From Cytophagales bacterium (GTDB taxonomy: Bacteria; Bacteroidota; Bacteroidia; Cytophagales; Cyclobacteriaceae): a stretch of 38,432 nt of DNA. The stretch is from NCBI GenBank assembly GCA_025359125.1, contig JANYHI010000017.1:1-38432 (forward strand). Direction: 5' to 3'. A model generated the notes under the pieces. The model saw only the letters and a program-made list of their open reading frames with translations, was not told where the DNA came from and made no database searches. The position numbers and the translations under genes are program-made. Shown here in pieces: positions 30,927 to 38,432 of this stretch; position 1 is the first letter of the stretch; each line of letters opens with the position of its first letter.

Positions 30927-31463
30927 TCAGGCGTTTAAAAAATCTTCTACTTTCTTAACGGCATGGTGGTAGCTCGCTTTTAGTGCACCTACGCTGGTTT
31001 TTGTTATTTCAGACATAGCTTCATAAGTAAGATCGTCATAGTATCTCATGTTAAAAACAAGCCGCTGTTTATCAGGCAGTTTCAGAATAGCTTTTTGCAA
31101 TTTCTTCTGTATTTCGTCACCATCAAAATCAGTAGAAGAGTCAATCTTTGCCGAGAGCATATGAGAGACATCTTCGATAGGAAGAAAGAATCTCTTTTTC
31201 TTTTTATTAAGAAAGCTAAGGCATTCATTAGTGGCAATGCGATAAATCCACGTAAAGAGTTGAGAGTCTTCGCGGAAGCCATCAATGTATTTATGAATTT
31301 TAATGAAAGTCTCTTGTGTTAAATCATCAGCATCATCATGGTCGATAACCATTTTACGTACATGCCAATACACGCGTTGCTGGTATTGCCTAACTAATAA
31401 ATTAAAGCCGTAGGCTCGCGTATCCGGATTTCGGATTTTGAGCAGGAGTTCTTTATCTTCCAA
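30927..31463 (-). CDS. ECF-family RNA polymerase sigma factor
   Basis: 178 aa with the two ECF regions. Region 2 is LLVRQYQQRVYWHVRKMV plus HDDADDLTQETFIKIHKYID and FREDSQLFTWIYRIATNECL. Region 4 is LQKAILKLPDKQRLVFNMRY, then YDDLTYEAMSEITKTSVGAL and KASYHHAVKKVEDFL. The only start that keeps region 2 intact is TTG at 31463, because a stop lies two codons upstream and the first internal ATG is within region 2. A weak start may limit its level. It heads a minus-strand operon with a putative anti-sigma factor, a Spy-like protein and an outer-membrane protein. Confidence 0.93.
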   Translation of the reverse strand: MEDKELLLKIRNPDTRAYGFNLLVRQYQQRVYWHVRKMVIDHDDADDLTQETFIKIHKYIDGFREDSQLFTWIYRIATNECLSFLNKKKKRFFLPIEDVSHMLSAKIDSSTDFDGDEIQKKLQKAILKLPDKQRLVFNMRYYDDLTYEAMSEITKTSVGALKASYHHAVKKVEDFLNA

Positions 31464-31587
31464 AGGCTATCAGATTCAATCAGCAATTTAGACAAAATCA
31501 ATCGCTTAAGGTTTAATAACGATCACTTTCAAGTTTGCAGAAGTATAAATATTTTAATTAGCCGTACATTTAAGTCTTAAATTTACA

Positions 31588-32352
31588 ATGAATAAGCTTT
31601 CTTATATTCTATTTTCCATTCTGTGTGTAAGTGCTTGTGGACCAGATTTAAGTCCAGATAAATACTTGGTTAAAAGTATAGTCTTAAACACGTATGAAGA
31701 ATACGATTTTCAATATGCTGGCGGAAAATTAATTGGAATTGAAGGCACAGACTCTATTCGCTTATCTTATACTTATTATAAAGATTCTGTTTCTATTAAG
31801 CATACTAAAACAGGCAGGCTCTTTCAAACTACTCGACTTACTTATTCAGGCGGAGTGCTAGCGAAGGTAAAAGTCAAATGGCTCTTTGATAAAATTTGGT
31901 ATAAAGATTCGATCTCATTTACCTACAGTGGAAGTAATCCAAACTCATTTACTTATAAGAAAAATAATTATCAGTTGGCTATTCAAGGCGAAAATGTTAC
32001 CAGTATTAAAAAGGGAGTATTGGGTATTGGAGGGACTTATGCAATTACTTATGACCCGATTACAAATCCTTTTAAATCTGTTTACTGGCTAGATCAGTTT
32101 TTAATGCCAAGTGGATTTACTACCGCCCTACAACTCAAATCAATCTCGCGTTATTTTTCAAAAAATAATATTAGTACTGTCTCAGCTACAATTTTAGGTA
32201 TCACAGAACTAGAGAAGTACTCATATATTTATCTGCATGGAATATTGCCAAAATCTATTTCAGTAAATGTAGAGTCTGGAAAAACCAAGTATGAGAACGT
32301 GGTTTTTATTTTCGATATTCAATACGCAAATAAATCTGCTTCAGGATTTTAA
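31588..32352 (+). CDS. Uncharacterised lipoprotein, 254 aa
   Basis: The N-terminus MNKLSYILFSILCVSACGPD is a lipoprotein signal with the lipobox cysteine at residue 17. The mature part is a run of beta hairpins with repeated S-x-T/Y-x-Y and KDS patterns (IRLSYTYYKDSVSIKHTKTG, KDSISFTYSGSNPNSFTYKK). This is like the DUF4595-type lipoproteins of Bacteroidota, which track text-like repeats, but the match is not firm. It is transcribed divergently from the ECF sigma gene (124-bp spacer), and its stop is 8 bp from the convergent aminotransferase gene. No function can be assigned. Confidence 0.65.
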   Translation: MNKLSYILFSILCVSACGPDLSPDKYLVKSIVLNTYEEYDFQYAGGKLIGIEGTDSIRLSYTYYKDSVSIKHTKTGRLFQTTRLTYSGGVLAKVKVKWLFDKIWYKDSISFTYSGSNPNSFTYKKNNYQLAIQGENVTSIKKGVLGIGGTYAITYDPITNPFKSVYWLDQFLMPSGFTTALQLKSISRYFSKNNISTVSATILGITELEKYSYIYLHGILPKSISVNVESGKTKYENVVFIFDIQYANKSASGF

Positions 32353-32360
32353 TTTACCCG

Positions 32361-33431
32361 CTAAATTTCTCCTAGTAGGTCAACCAGTTGCTCGTACTGC
32401 TCTTTTGAATGAGCGGGGAAATTCGCAAACCGTAGCTGCGATTTTTTCTTTTCGCCATAGCCATCGCCCGGAAAAAAACCATGGCTATTAAGATATTCAT
32501 TAATCTTTGAAATATTCTCTCCACACTCTGCAACAATTACAGTTTTTGATTGAGCAGAAGTCTCTGTCACAAAAGCCTTTATAAGTGGATGGCTTGCTAG
32601 TGCCTGATACAGTATTGCGGCTTTGTAGTCAGTATCTTGTCTTAATTTTTTAATTCCTATTCTCAAGAAATCTTCCACTATGCAGCTTAACAAATAAATG
32701 CCCAGCACATTGGGTGTTTCGCTCGTCTGATTTTTTTTTGCATTGAGCAAAAGTGTTGGAATGTTATGATACGATCCGATGGATAACCCCTTTGTTAAAA
32801 GTTGATCTGCTTTTTCAATACATTTTGGATTTACCATCCACACACCTAACCCTGCCGGCATTCCAAAACCTTTTTGCACAGAAAAGAAAACAGAGTCTAC
32901 AATGCTATAATCGATTGCCGGATAGGGTAGGGAAGACACTGCATCAATTACGATGAGTGCTTTGGGGTTTGTTGCTCTTACTTGCTTTATAAATTCATTA
33001 GTCAGCGCAACTCCTGTGCTCGTTTCGTTTTGAGTTAAAGCGATTAGCTCAGTTTTGTATTCAGAAAGAGTAATAGAAGAAAAGTTATGCCCTAATTCCA
33101 CTTCAATCTTTTCTGAACTTTTACCAAGTTGTTTAGCGATCTCAAAGTATCTTTTAGAGAAGGCACCATTTACAAAATGTAAAGAAGAATGTTCAACCAA
33201 ATTCTGAATTGATTTTTCCCATATTTCAGTAGCAGAACCAGTGAAGAAAATATAATAATCAGAAGGTATTCCTAGCAGTTCTTTTAAACCATCTGTAGCT
33301 TTTTGAAAGATAGTTTCAAAGGCTTTACTTCTATGAGAGAGCGAAGGGATACCATCTTTAAATGCAACTTTGGCATGATCTGCCACGGTATAAAAAAGTT
33401 GTGATGGACCAGGTGTAAAATTTATTTTCAT
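32361..33431 (-). CDS. Class V aminotransferase, phosphoserine aminotransferase (SerC)-like
   Basis: PLP enzyme of 356 aa. The start INFTPGPSQL matches the family's N-terminal F-x-PGP. SHRSK (residues 32-36) is the substrate-phosphate-binding segment characteristic of SerC. FFTGSATEIWE, NETSTG (Thr138 region), IVIDAVSSLPY (Asp163, binding PLP nitrogen) and SVQKGFGMPAGLGVW (Schiff-base Lys187) follow. It would convert 3-phosphohydroxypyruvate to phosphoserine with glutamate. The neighbouring SerB-SerA fusion gene, on the same strand upstream, supplies the steps before and after, which supports the assignment over an alanine-glyoxylate aminotransferase. Sequence is divergent from the classical E. 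coli SerC, so the exact substrate is inferred. Confidence 0.75.
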   Translation of the reverse strand: MKINFTPGPSQLFYTVADHAKVAFKDGIPSLSHRSKAFETIFQKATDGLKELLGIPSDYYIFFTGSATEIWEKSIQNLVEHSSLHFVNGAFSKRYFEIAKQLGKSSEKIEVELGHNFSSITLSEYKTELIALTQNETSTGVALTNEFIKQVRATNPKALIVIDAVSSLPYPAIDYSIVDSVFFSVQKGFGMPAGLGVWMVNPKCIEKADQLLTKGLSIGSYHNIPTLLLNAKKNQTSETPNVLGIYLLSCIVEDFLRIGIKKLRQDTDYKAAILYQALASHPLIKAFVTETSAQSKTVIVAECGENISKINEYLNSHGFFPGDGYGEKKKSQLRFANFPAHSKEQYEQLVDLLGEI

Positions 33432-33778
33432 TTTAATAGGAATGACTTTGCAAAGAAAATCAAAACATTTTTAGGATAATGAATTAATTTTTTAAAATTA
33501 AGTTTCTGGTTTAGAGCTCTTGTTTCCACAATACAATTTTGTACGTTTGAATTATAATTCCCACTTGGATTTGGGACACGTTTGCTGAACCTAACAATTA
33601 TACAATACCGGGTAAAGCGTTCGGACAAAATCAGGCCTCATGCTGACGTAATAGTTAGTACCTCGCCCAAAAAGCAGGTTAACAGTGGAAGATCGCGACT
33701 AGAATGCAGCCCAAAACTTGTCTTTTATGGGGTTCAGAAACCACCACCAAATTCAGTGGGTTTTATTTTAAAACCTTC
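33432..33778. other. 347-bp non-coding spacer with a GC-richer core inside the serine locus
   Basis: No convincing gene on either strand. Counting bases, 33601-33720 has 56 G/C of 120 (47%), whereas the adjacent coding stretch 33781-33840 has 15 of 60 (25%). The core includes CTAACAATTATACAATACCG (33592-33611) and GCCTCATGCTGACGTAATAG, with no resemblance to flanking genes. Next to the SerB-SerA stop, GGTTTTA (33759-33765) and TAAAACC (33769-33775) form a weak hairpin lacking a T-run. Just before the aminotransferase start the DNA is again AT-rich. The core may be an inserted element or an RNA; I cannot name it. Confidence 0.5.
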
Positions 33779-35671
33779 CTAATATAGAACTCTGAATTTA
33801 ATTGTATTATCAATTGCCCGTAAATCCTTAATCATTTCTTTATTGTATTCTTTATTGATATCCGTAATCACATAACCGATATGCTCGTTAGTTTTTAAAT
33901 ATTGCCCAACAATATTGATGTCATTAGCAGCTAATATCTGATTGATTTTTGCCAGAATACCTGGAACATTATTATGAATGTGAATCAACCGGTGTGCATT
34001 TTCTAATGTTGGCAAGGTAAGATTTGGGAAATTTACACTGTTACTCGTGCTGCCTGTATTGATATAATCCATCAATTTATTGGGAACGAAGTTGCCAATA
34101 TTTTCTTGCGCCTCAGAAGTGCTTCCTCCAATATGTGGTGTTAAAATGGTGTTGGGCAAACCACGCAATTCAGATTTAAATTCTTCGGCATTGCTAATGG
34201 GTTCGTACGGAAAAACATCAATTGAACATCCTCCCACGGTACCGTTTAAAATATTTGTGCGAAGTGCTGCTACATCTACTACATGCCCGCGGCTTAGATT
34301 TAAGAAGATGACACCTTTCTTCATCAACTCAAATTCTTCTTTGCCAATTAAGTTAGTGTTAGATTCCTTTCCATCTACGTGCAAGGTAATTACATCAGCT
34401 AATGCTAATAATTCTTTTAGCGATTTGCATTTAGTAGCGTTACCGAGCGCAAGCTTTTCTTCTTTATCGTAATAGAAAATTTTCATGCCCATATTTTCTG
34501 CTAACACAGAAAGTTGTGCGCCAATATTTCCATAGCCAATGATGCCAAGATTCTTGCCTCTTATTTCAAAACTCCCTTTGGCCGATTTATCCCACTTGCC
34601 TTCGTGCATTTTTGCTGACTTATCTGGAATGTTGCGCATCAACAAAATCATTTCGGCAATCGCCAACTCCACTACAGAGCGTGTATTGCTAAAAGGTGCA
34701 TTAAAAACCGCTACTCCTTTCTTAGTAGCGGCTTTCAAATCAATTTGATTGGTGCCTATGCAAAACGCACCAATCACCATCAACCGATTAGCATTGTCTA
34801 AGACTTTTTCAGTTACCTGAGTTTTTGAGCGAATACCCAAAACGGAAATATTCTTGATTTTTTCACATAGTTCATCTTCATCTAATCCAGCAGGGTAGCT
34901 CTCTACATTAAATCCTTCAGCACGCATCAATTCAATGGCAACCGGATGGACATTCTCTAGCAGTAAAACATTAATTCTATTTTTTGGGTAGGAGATAGCA
35001 GTATTCAACTTATTGAGATATAAAAATTCATCTAAGCTTGGGGCAACATGATCGGCTTTGCTTAGAACGCTCTCGCGCTCTATATTTTCAGTAAACGCAA
35101 AAAACTTATTAGCAAGCCCTGCATGTTTTATTTCGTAATCAGTGTAGCCATCGCCAATAACATAAACATCACCGGGTAGGTTTAATCGCTTTAGCTGTTC
35201 AACCTTTCCATTGTTTGCGCTCAGGGGATTATCTAAATCAAATCCTATCACTTTATCAGAGCTATCAAAGATGAATTCATTCGCTAAAATATTTTCAGGT
35301 TTTACGCCAAACGCAGTCACCACGGGTTCAATAAACTCTCGAAAGCCATTAGAGATTATATAAATGTTATCAGCATAAGTGGTAAAGAATTCTTTATTTC
35401 TTTTAAAGGATTCTGAAACAACTCCTTTGAGTTGCTTGATAAGCGGGCTTAAGTGCTTGCGCTCAGGATTTAAAATCGAAATTCGCTGCGCGATAGATTC
35501 ACGTAATGAAAGCTTGCCTTCCATACCCAGATTTGTGATATCTACTATCTGTTTTTTGATAGATTCTGCTTGCGGATGATCTTTAACGATGATCTCAGCC
35601 AATACATCAAAGGCTTCCACTTTTGTAAAAGTGCTATCGAAATCGATTACGAAATACTTATTATACTTCAT
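33779..35671 (-). CDS. Fusion of phosphoserine phosphatase (SerB-like) and D-3-phosphoglycerate dehydrogenase (SerA)
   Basis: With the ATG at 35671 (the longer frame needs a GTG at 35701) the protein has 630 residues. Residues 1 to about 215 are a HAD phosphatase of SerB type: FVIDFDSTFTKVEAFDVLAE (nucleophile Asp10, Asp12), IYIISNGFREFIEPVV and VYVIGDGYTDYE. Residues about 235-545 are a 2-hydroxyacid dehydrogenase with NLGIIGYGNIGAQLSVLAEN (NAD-binding GYGNIG), FLNLSRGHVVDVAAL and LTPHIGGSTSEAQ (catalytic His). The last approximately 75 residues (HRLIHIHNNVPGILAKINQI ... NIVGQYL) are an ACT domain, probably serine-binding. One chain thus carries the first and last steps of serine synthesis, with the middle step encoded downstream by the SerC-like gene. 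Confidence 0.9.
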   Translation of the reverse strand: MKYNKYFVIDFDSTFTKVEAFDVLAEIIVKDHPQAESIKKQIVDITNLGMEGKLSLRESIAQRISILNPERKHLSPLIKQLKGVVSESFKRNKEFFTTYADNIYIISNGFREFIEPVVTAFGVKPENILANEFIFDSSDKVIGFDLDNPLSANNGKVEQLKRLNLPGDVYVIGDGYTDYEIKHAGLANKFFAFTENIERESVLSKADHVAPSLDEFLYLNKLNTAISYPKNRINVLLLENVHPVAIELMRAEGFNVESYPAGLDEDELCEKIKNISVLGIRSKTQVTEKVLDNANRLMVIGAFCIGTNQIDLKAATKKGVAVFNAPFSNTRSVVELAIAEMILLMRNIPDKSAKMHEGKWDKSAKGSFEIRGKNLGIIGYGNIGAQLSVLAENMGMKIFYYDKEEKLALGNATKCKSLKELLALADVITLHVDGKESNTNLIGKEEFELMKKGVIFLNLSRGHVVDVAALRTNILNGTVGGCSIDVFPYEPISNAEEFKSELRGLPNTILTPHIGGSTSEAQENIGNFVPNKLMDYINTGSTSNSVNFPNLTLPTLENAHRLIHIHNNVPGILAKINQILAANDINIVGQYLKTNEHIGYVITDINKEYNKEMIKDLRAIDNTIKFRVLY

Positions 35672-35786
35672 TGAATGATTATAATGAAGCAAGTTAATCA
35701 CTCACAGCAATGGTTCCTATAATTTTTGATTAGGTAGAAGTCATTTGCAAGCTAACAAGTGTTTTATCCATACTGAAAATAAAATA

Positions 35787-35814
35787 AAAAGGGTCACCTA
35801 TTGGCGACCCTTTT
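35787..35814 (-). terminator. Intrinsic terminator
   Basis: AAAAGGGTC (35787-35795) pairs with GACCCTTTT (35806-35814), extended by an inner CC/GG around a TATT loop. On the minus strand the hairpin is followed by a T-rich run (TTTTTATTTTATTTT), so it ends transcription of the esterase gene whose stop lies 20 bp upstream (35834). The poly-A side makes it a poorer terminator for the + strand. Confidence 0.85.
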
Positions 35815-35833
35815 AGACTGAATGATTTATCTA

Positions 35834-37399
35834 CTACGGCTTATTAATAGGAAGTGCTGTTCCTTTATATTTTGAGATATCTGCAAGCGGCACATTAGCT
35901 GTAAATTTCTTGTTGATGGCATCAATAAAAATATTTGCCATAAATGCGTAACCTCTGCTGTTGGGATGAACTCCATCTTCAGAAAATGCGCCAGTAGGTG
36001 GCGCAAAAGATGGCGTGATCGTAACACCATTATAGACACCTGCTTTTGCAGTAACTAGTGCATTAAAGGTAGCATTAACATCAGCTAAGGCTAATCGGTT
36101 ATTACTTCCACTTACCACTGCACTTATCACTGCATTAAATGCACTTGTCCGTGCTTTGATCTCTGCTGTTTCCGTGGGTATCAAAACATAAGAATCTCCA
36201 ACTGGATATGAAACACCATATACTGCAGTTCCGCCCGTATTGGGTACTGCGGTTCCTAAAATACCACCAGCCGATAATGTTACTAGATCAGTCGCTGTAG
36301 CTTGTCTAGCCCTGGCATAAGGAATTAATGGCTGAGTTGATGGACTAGCGTTCATGTAGTTGGTAAGATCTGTCAAAGTCTCATCGGTCAACAGCACACC
36401 ATTCTTACCAGCCGAAAATGTTAATACTCTCTTGTCGTACTCAGCTTGGGTAATAATGTTATTGGCTTTCATGCCATTGAGAAATGCGTTGTAACCGTCT
36501 GCCAACCCTGCTTTTAAATTTTTTGCAGTTGCATCATCAAGTGCAATAGAGTTCCAAGCTACCGTAGTGAAGAATGGTATTGAAGTAACATCTGGAATAT
36601 TGGCAACAACACCTTTCAAATTTGCGTTGGGTTGTAAAATAGAATTGATTGCTGTGTTATAATAAGAAGTAAAATTGTCCACAGAAGTGAATATTGCTGC
36701 ATTAGAAGCGCCTCCAGTAGCATAGCCCAAAACGTCATTATTTCCTAAGTCAAATAGGAAAAATGATGGTTGTGCAGCTAATGCATCTCCTAAAATAGTG
36801 GATGTCCCTGGGTTAGAAGCAAATCGGGCATATAATGGATTATAGTATGGATTATTAGTTGAAGGTCCACCAGTTGCAGCTAATAAAACCTGTCCTAATA
36901 AAATTCCAGGAACAGCAAAGTTGTTGAGAGGCTTACCACCAGTATATGGAGTAGGAATATCACCTCCTTTTGAATAAGGTGCTGGCATTCCAGGAGTTCC
37001 AGCAGGAGCAGGTGCGGCAGTTTTAGGGCCAGCAACTCCATCTGCATCATACAAGATCAACCTACCCAGAATAATAGATCCTGCGGTTCCGTAGAATCCA
37101 TAATCAGAATTAATATCTGGCTGATTAAATGCTAAGGTTGTACCCTGAGCCAATGAAAATTGAGTGGAAAGAATTAAAGGCAACGAGTTGGCTTGGCCTT
37201 CAGTAAACAAAGCTCCAGCTTGATAGCCCGCAGTCAATGAGTTTCCAATGGCAACAAACTTGGTAAAATCAGCAGTGCCTTTAGAAGGGGCTGTAGCAGC
37301 CGGTGTCTCCGGAGCCACTGGCTTAATCGGTTCTTGCTTACATGAGCCAATTAAAACTGCTGTAGCTAATGCTAGATATATATATTTCGTTTTTTTCAT
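35834..37399 (-). CDS. SGNH/GDSL-family hydrolase (esterase/lipase-like), lipoprotein
   Basis: A lipoprotein signal (MKKTKYIYLALATAVLIGSC, lipobox Cys20) and a Pro/Thr/Ala-rich linker (about 23-40) precede the catalytic domain. The nucleophile block is FVAIGNSLTAGYQ (Ser54 in GNSL, a GDSL variant with Asn for Asp). FLFDLGNNDVLGYA supplies the LGNND block, and FSEDGVHPNSRGYAFMA the final Asp475-x-x-His478 pair. At 521 aa it is longer than simple SGNH enzymes because of inserted stretches. It should act on ester bonds of lipids or carbohydrates at the cell surface. The TonB-dependent receptor gene ends 21 bp upstream, so the two are likely an operon and may serve one nutrient. Confidence 0.85.
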   Translation of the reverse strand: MKKTKYIYLALATAVLIGSCKQEPIKPVAPETPAATAPSKGTADFTKFVAIGNSLTAGYQAGALFTEGQANSLPLILSTQFSLAQGTTLAFNQPDINSDYGFYGTAGSIILGRLILYDADGVAGPKTAAPAPAGTPGMPAPYSKGGDIPTPYTGGKPLNNFAVPGILLGQVLLAATGGPSTNNPYYNPLYARFASNPGTSTILGDALAAQPSFFLFDLGNNDVLGYATGGASNAAIFTSVDNFTSYYNTAINSILQPNANLKGVVANIPDVTSIPFFTTVAWNSIALDDATAKNLKAGLADGYNAFLNGMKANNIITQAEYDKRVLTFSAGKNGVLLTDETLTDLTNYMNASPSTQPLIPYARARQATATDLVTLSAGGILGTAVPNTGGTAVYGVSYPVGDSYVLIPTETAEIKARTSAFNAVISAVVSGSNNRLALADVNATFNALVTAKAGVYNGVTITPSFAPPTGAFSEDGVHPNSRGYAFMANIFIDAINKKFTANVPLADISKYKGTALPINKP

Positions 37400-37420
37400 A
37401 ATCGTAATTTTTTACGTGGA

Positions 37421-38432
37421 TTAATTTAAGAATTCATCAAACGTAATCGTGATATAATACTGCTGACCCACAAAAGGTGAACCTAAGTTGGTGCGATAAT
37501 CACCTCCTCCAATATTTGTGGCTCCTAACTTAAACATAGATTTAAGTGCAGAGACTTTATAATTAACTTGTGCATCTACCACACCATACGATGGAACTGT
37601 CCAAAGACCGTAAGAAGATTGCCATTGGAAAGCATCTTGGTATCTATAATTGACATTGAAGCCAAGATTCTTAACAATTTTACGATTGCTAACCCCTACA
37701 CTAAATCTGTTTTTAGGAGTGTTAAATCCAGCTCTAAAATCTACACTTTCTGTAGCATTGAAATCAGCATAATTATAATTACCATTAACAACGTAGTTTT
37801 TAGGTAGACTATAGCTTAAGCCAAGGCCAACTCCATAAGAGGTAACATCTTGAGTAGAATTTGTATAAGGCGTAAATAATGTACCTGGCAAAATATCTTT
37901 ACCCTGATGTTTATAGGTATTGCCCTGCGCATCCTTTGGAAACCTACTAGCCACAGTTTGTGAACCAATGAAGTTGGTGTAATTAGTATAGTAACCATTT
38001 AAATCAACTAACAACTTGGTCATAAGAAGACCTTTATACCCAAGCTCAACAGATTTTAATTGTTCAGGTTGAACATATTTTAAATCTGCAATAACAAGCT
38101 TGGTTGGGTCACCACCAATAGTTGCACCTGTAGTCGCATCTAGCTTACCACCCGATGCAACATATGCGTTATAGGAAGTTTGAGTATAAGCACCCGTCTT
38201 ATTCGCATCGTTGGCGTTATGAATACCATATCTTGACGCATTTCTTTCAGTACTTCCCAGAAGTGTTCCGCTTGATGAAGGGAAATAAATAAATTGTGCT
38301 TGAGTGTCTGGATTTCTGAATCCTGTTTGGAAGGAAGCACGGATATTGTTGTTTTTATCAATCTCGTAAACGGCACTTACTCGTGGGGTAACTTGCCCAT
38401 TGAAATTCTCATTCTTATCATAGCGAACAGAG
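37421..38432 (-). CDS. TonB-dependent outer-membrane receptor, C-terminal part (5' end outside the window)
   Basis: The minus-strand frame is open from the window edge (38432) to the stop at 37421, about 336 residues; any internal ATG is not the true start. It shows the end of a TonB-dependent receptor barrel. There are alternating strands and long extracellular loops, with ASFQTGFRNPDTQAQFIYFP near the beginning of the visible part, typical of these receptors. LKSVELGYKGLLMTKLLVDL and YGVVDAQVNYKVSALKSMFK follow, then a final strand, QQYYITITFDEFLN. The plug domain and TonB box lie outside. Such receptors import large substrates, often glycans or siderophores. The GDSL esterase lipoprotein gene follows after 21 bp, suggesting joint use. 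Confidence 0.85.
   Translation of the reverse strand, partial: SVRYDKNENFNGQVTPRVSAVYEIDKNNNIRASFQTGFRNPDTQAQFIYFPSSSGTLLGSTERNASRYGIHNANDANKTGAYTQTSYNAYVASGGKLDATTGATIGGDPTKLVIADLKYVQPEQLKSVELGYKGLLMTKLLVDLNGYYTNYTNFIGSQTVASRFPKDAQGNTYKHQGKDILPGTLFTPYTNSTQDVTSYGVGLGLSYSLPKNYVVNGNYNYADFNATESVDFRAGFNTPKNRFSVGVSNRKIVKNLGFNVNYRYQDAFQWQSSYGLWTVPSYGVVDAQVNYKVSALKSMFKLGATNIGGGDYRTNLGSPFVGQQYYITITFDEFLN

Noticed and set aside
33585..33625. Integron attC-like core (CTAAC followed by a possible partner)
   Set aside because: Only a short core-like word is present, with no convincing inverse core at the right spacing and no integrase or cassette genes.
33759..33775. Hairpin after the SerB-SerA stop as a terminator
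   Set aside because: The stem is AT-rich and is not followed by a T-run on the minus strand.
33582..33782. 66-residue + strand frame in the serine-locus spacer
   Set aside because: No recognisable domain, no conserved start context, and it runs into the end of the SerB-SerA gene on the other strand.

Overview
The window looks like a chromosomal segment of a Bacteroidota species, probably in the Cytophagales. Several things point there: AT-rich coding DNA, promoters of the Bacteroidota form (TTTG, about 19-20 nt, TAnnTTTG), a TamL-type lipoprotein BamA relative, an E1 alpha/beta fusion, a SerB-SerA fusion, a TonB-dependent receptor and a Spy-like protein in an ECF sigma operon. No rRNA, tRNA, CRISPR array, insertion sequence or prophage was recognised.

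Layout. 1-2109: a truncated HTH regulator gene with a paired operator, an exactly phased 22/44-bp tandem array, the SRP RNA gene with a clear promoter, two hypotheticals and a GNAT acetyltransferase. 2223-10040: the gene for ribosomal protein THX, then a trp leader peptide with three consecutive Trp codons and an attenuator hairpin, then trpEGDCFBA and a DAHP synthase gene, all on the + strand. 10037-18945: a membrane histidine kinase with an unusual C-terminal domain, a fused 2-oxoacid dehydrogenase E1, tamL overlapping head-to-head with an rRNA methyltransferase gene, a queuosine-precursor transporter and RNase Z. 19071-26982: a STAS protein, purC, a pair of unrelated peptide transporters (POT and OPT), a TlpA-like thiol-disulfide protein, and two uncharacterised proteins. 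27017-31463: an M1 peptidase and an ECF sigma/anti-sigma/Spy-like/outer-membrane-protein operon. 31588-38432: a lipoprotein, serine biosynthesis (SerC-like aminotransferase and SerB-SerA fusion) split by a GC-richer non-coding stretch, and a GDSL esterase lipoprotein with a truncated TonB-dependent receptor.

How genes work together. The DAHP synthase starts the shikimate pathway, and the trp enzymes convert its end product chorismate to tryptophan. The leader at 2413-2548 has every element of ribosome-mediated attenuation: stall codons, a 1:2 hairpin, a 2:3 antiterminator and a 3:4 terminator. It begins only 4 nt after the THX stop codon, so the trp transcript must start in or upstream of a ribosomal-protein gene. 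This is the most interesting arrangement in the window. The serine genes supply another TrpB substrate but are a separate locus. RNase Z and the queuosine-precursor transporter share an ATGA overlap, which links tRNA end processing to supply for tRNA modification.

Starts were revised where the longest open frame was implausible (histidine kinase, E1, TamL, rRNA methyltransferase, OPT, SerB-SerA, the outer-membrane protein). Two genes (RNase Z and the ECF sigma factor) seem to need TTG starts. All family calls come from reading motifs; no database search was run.
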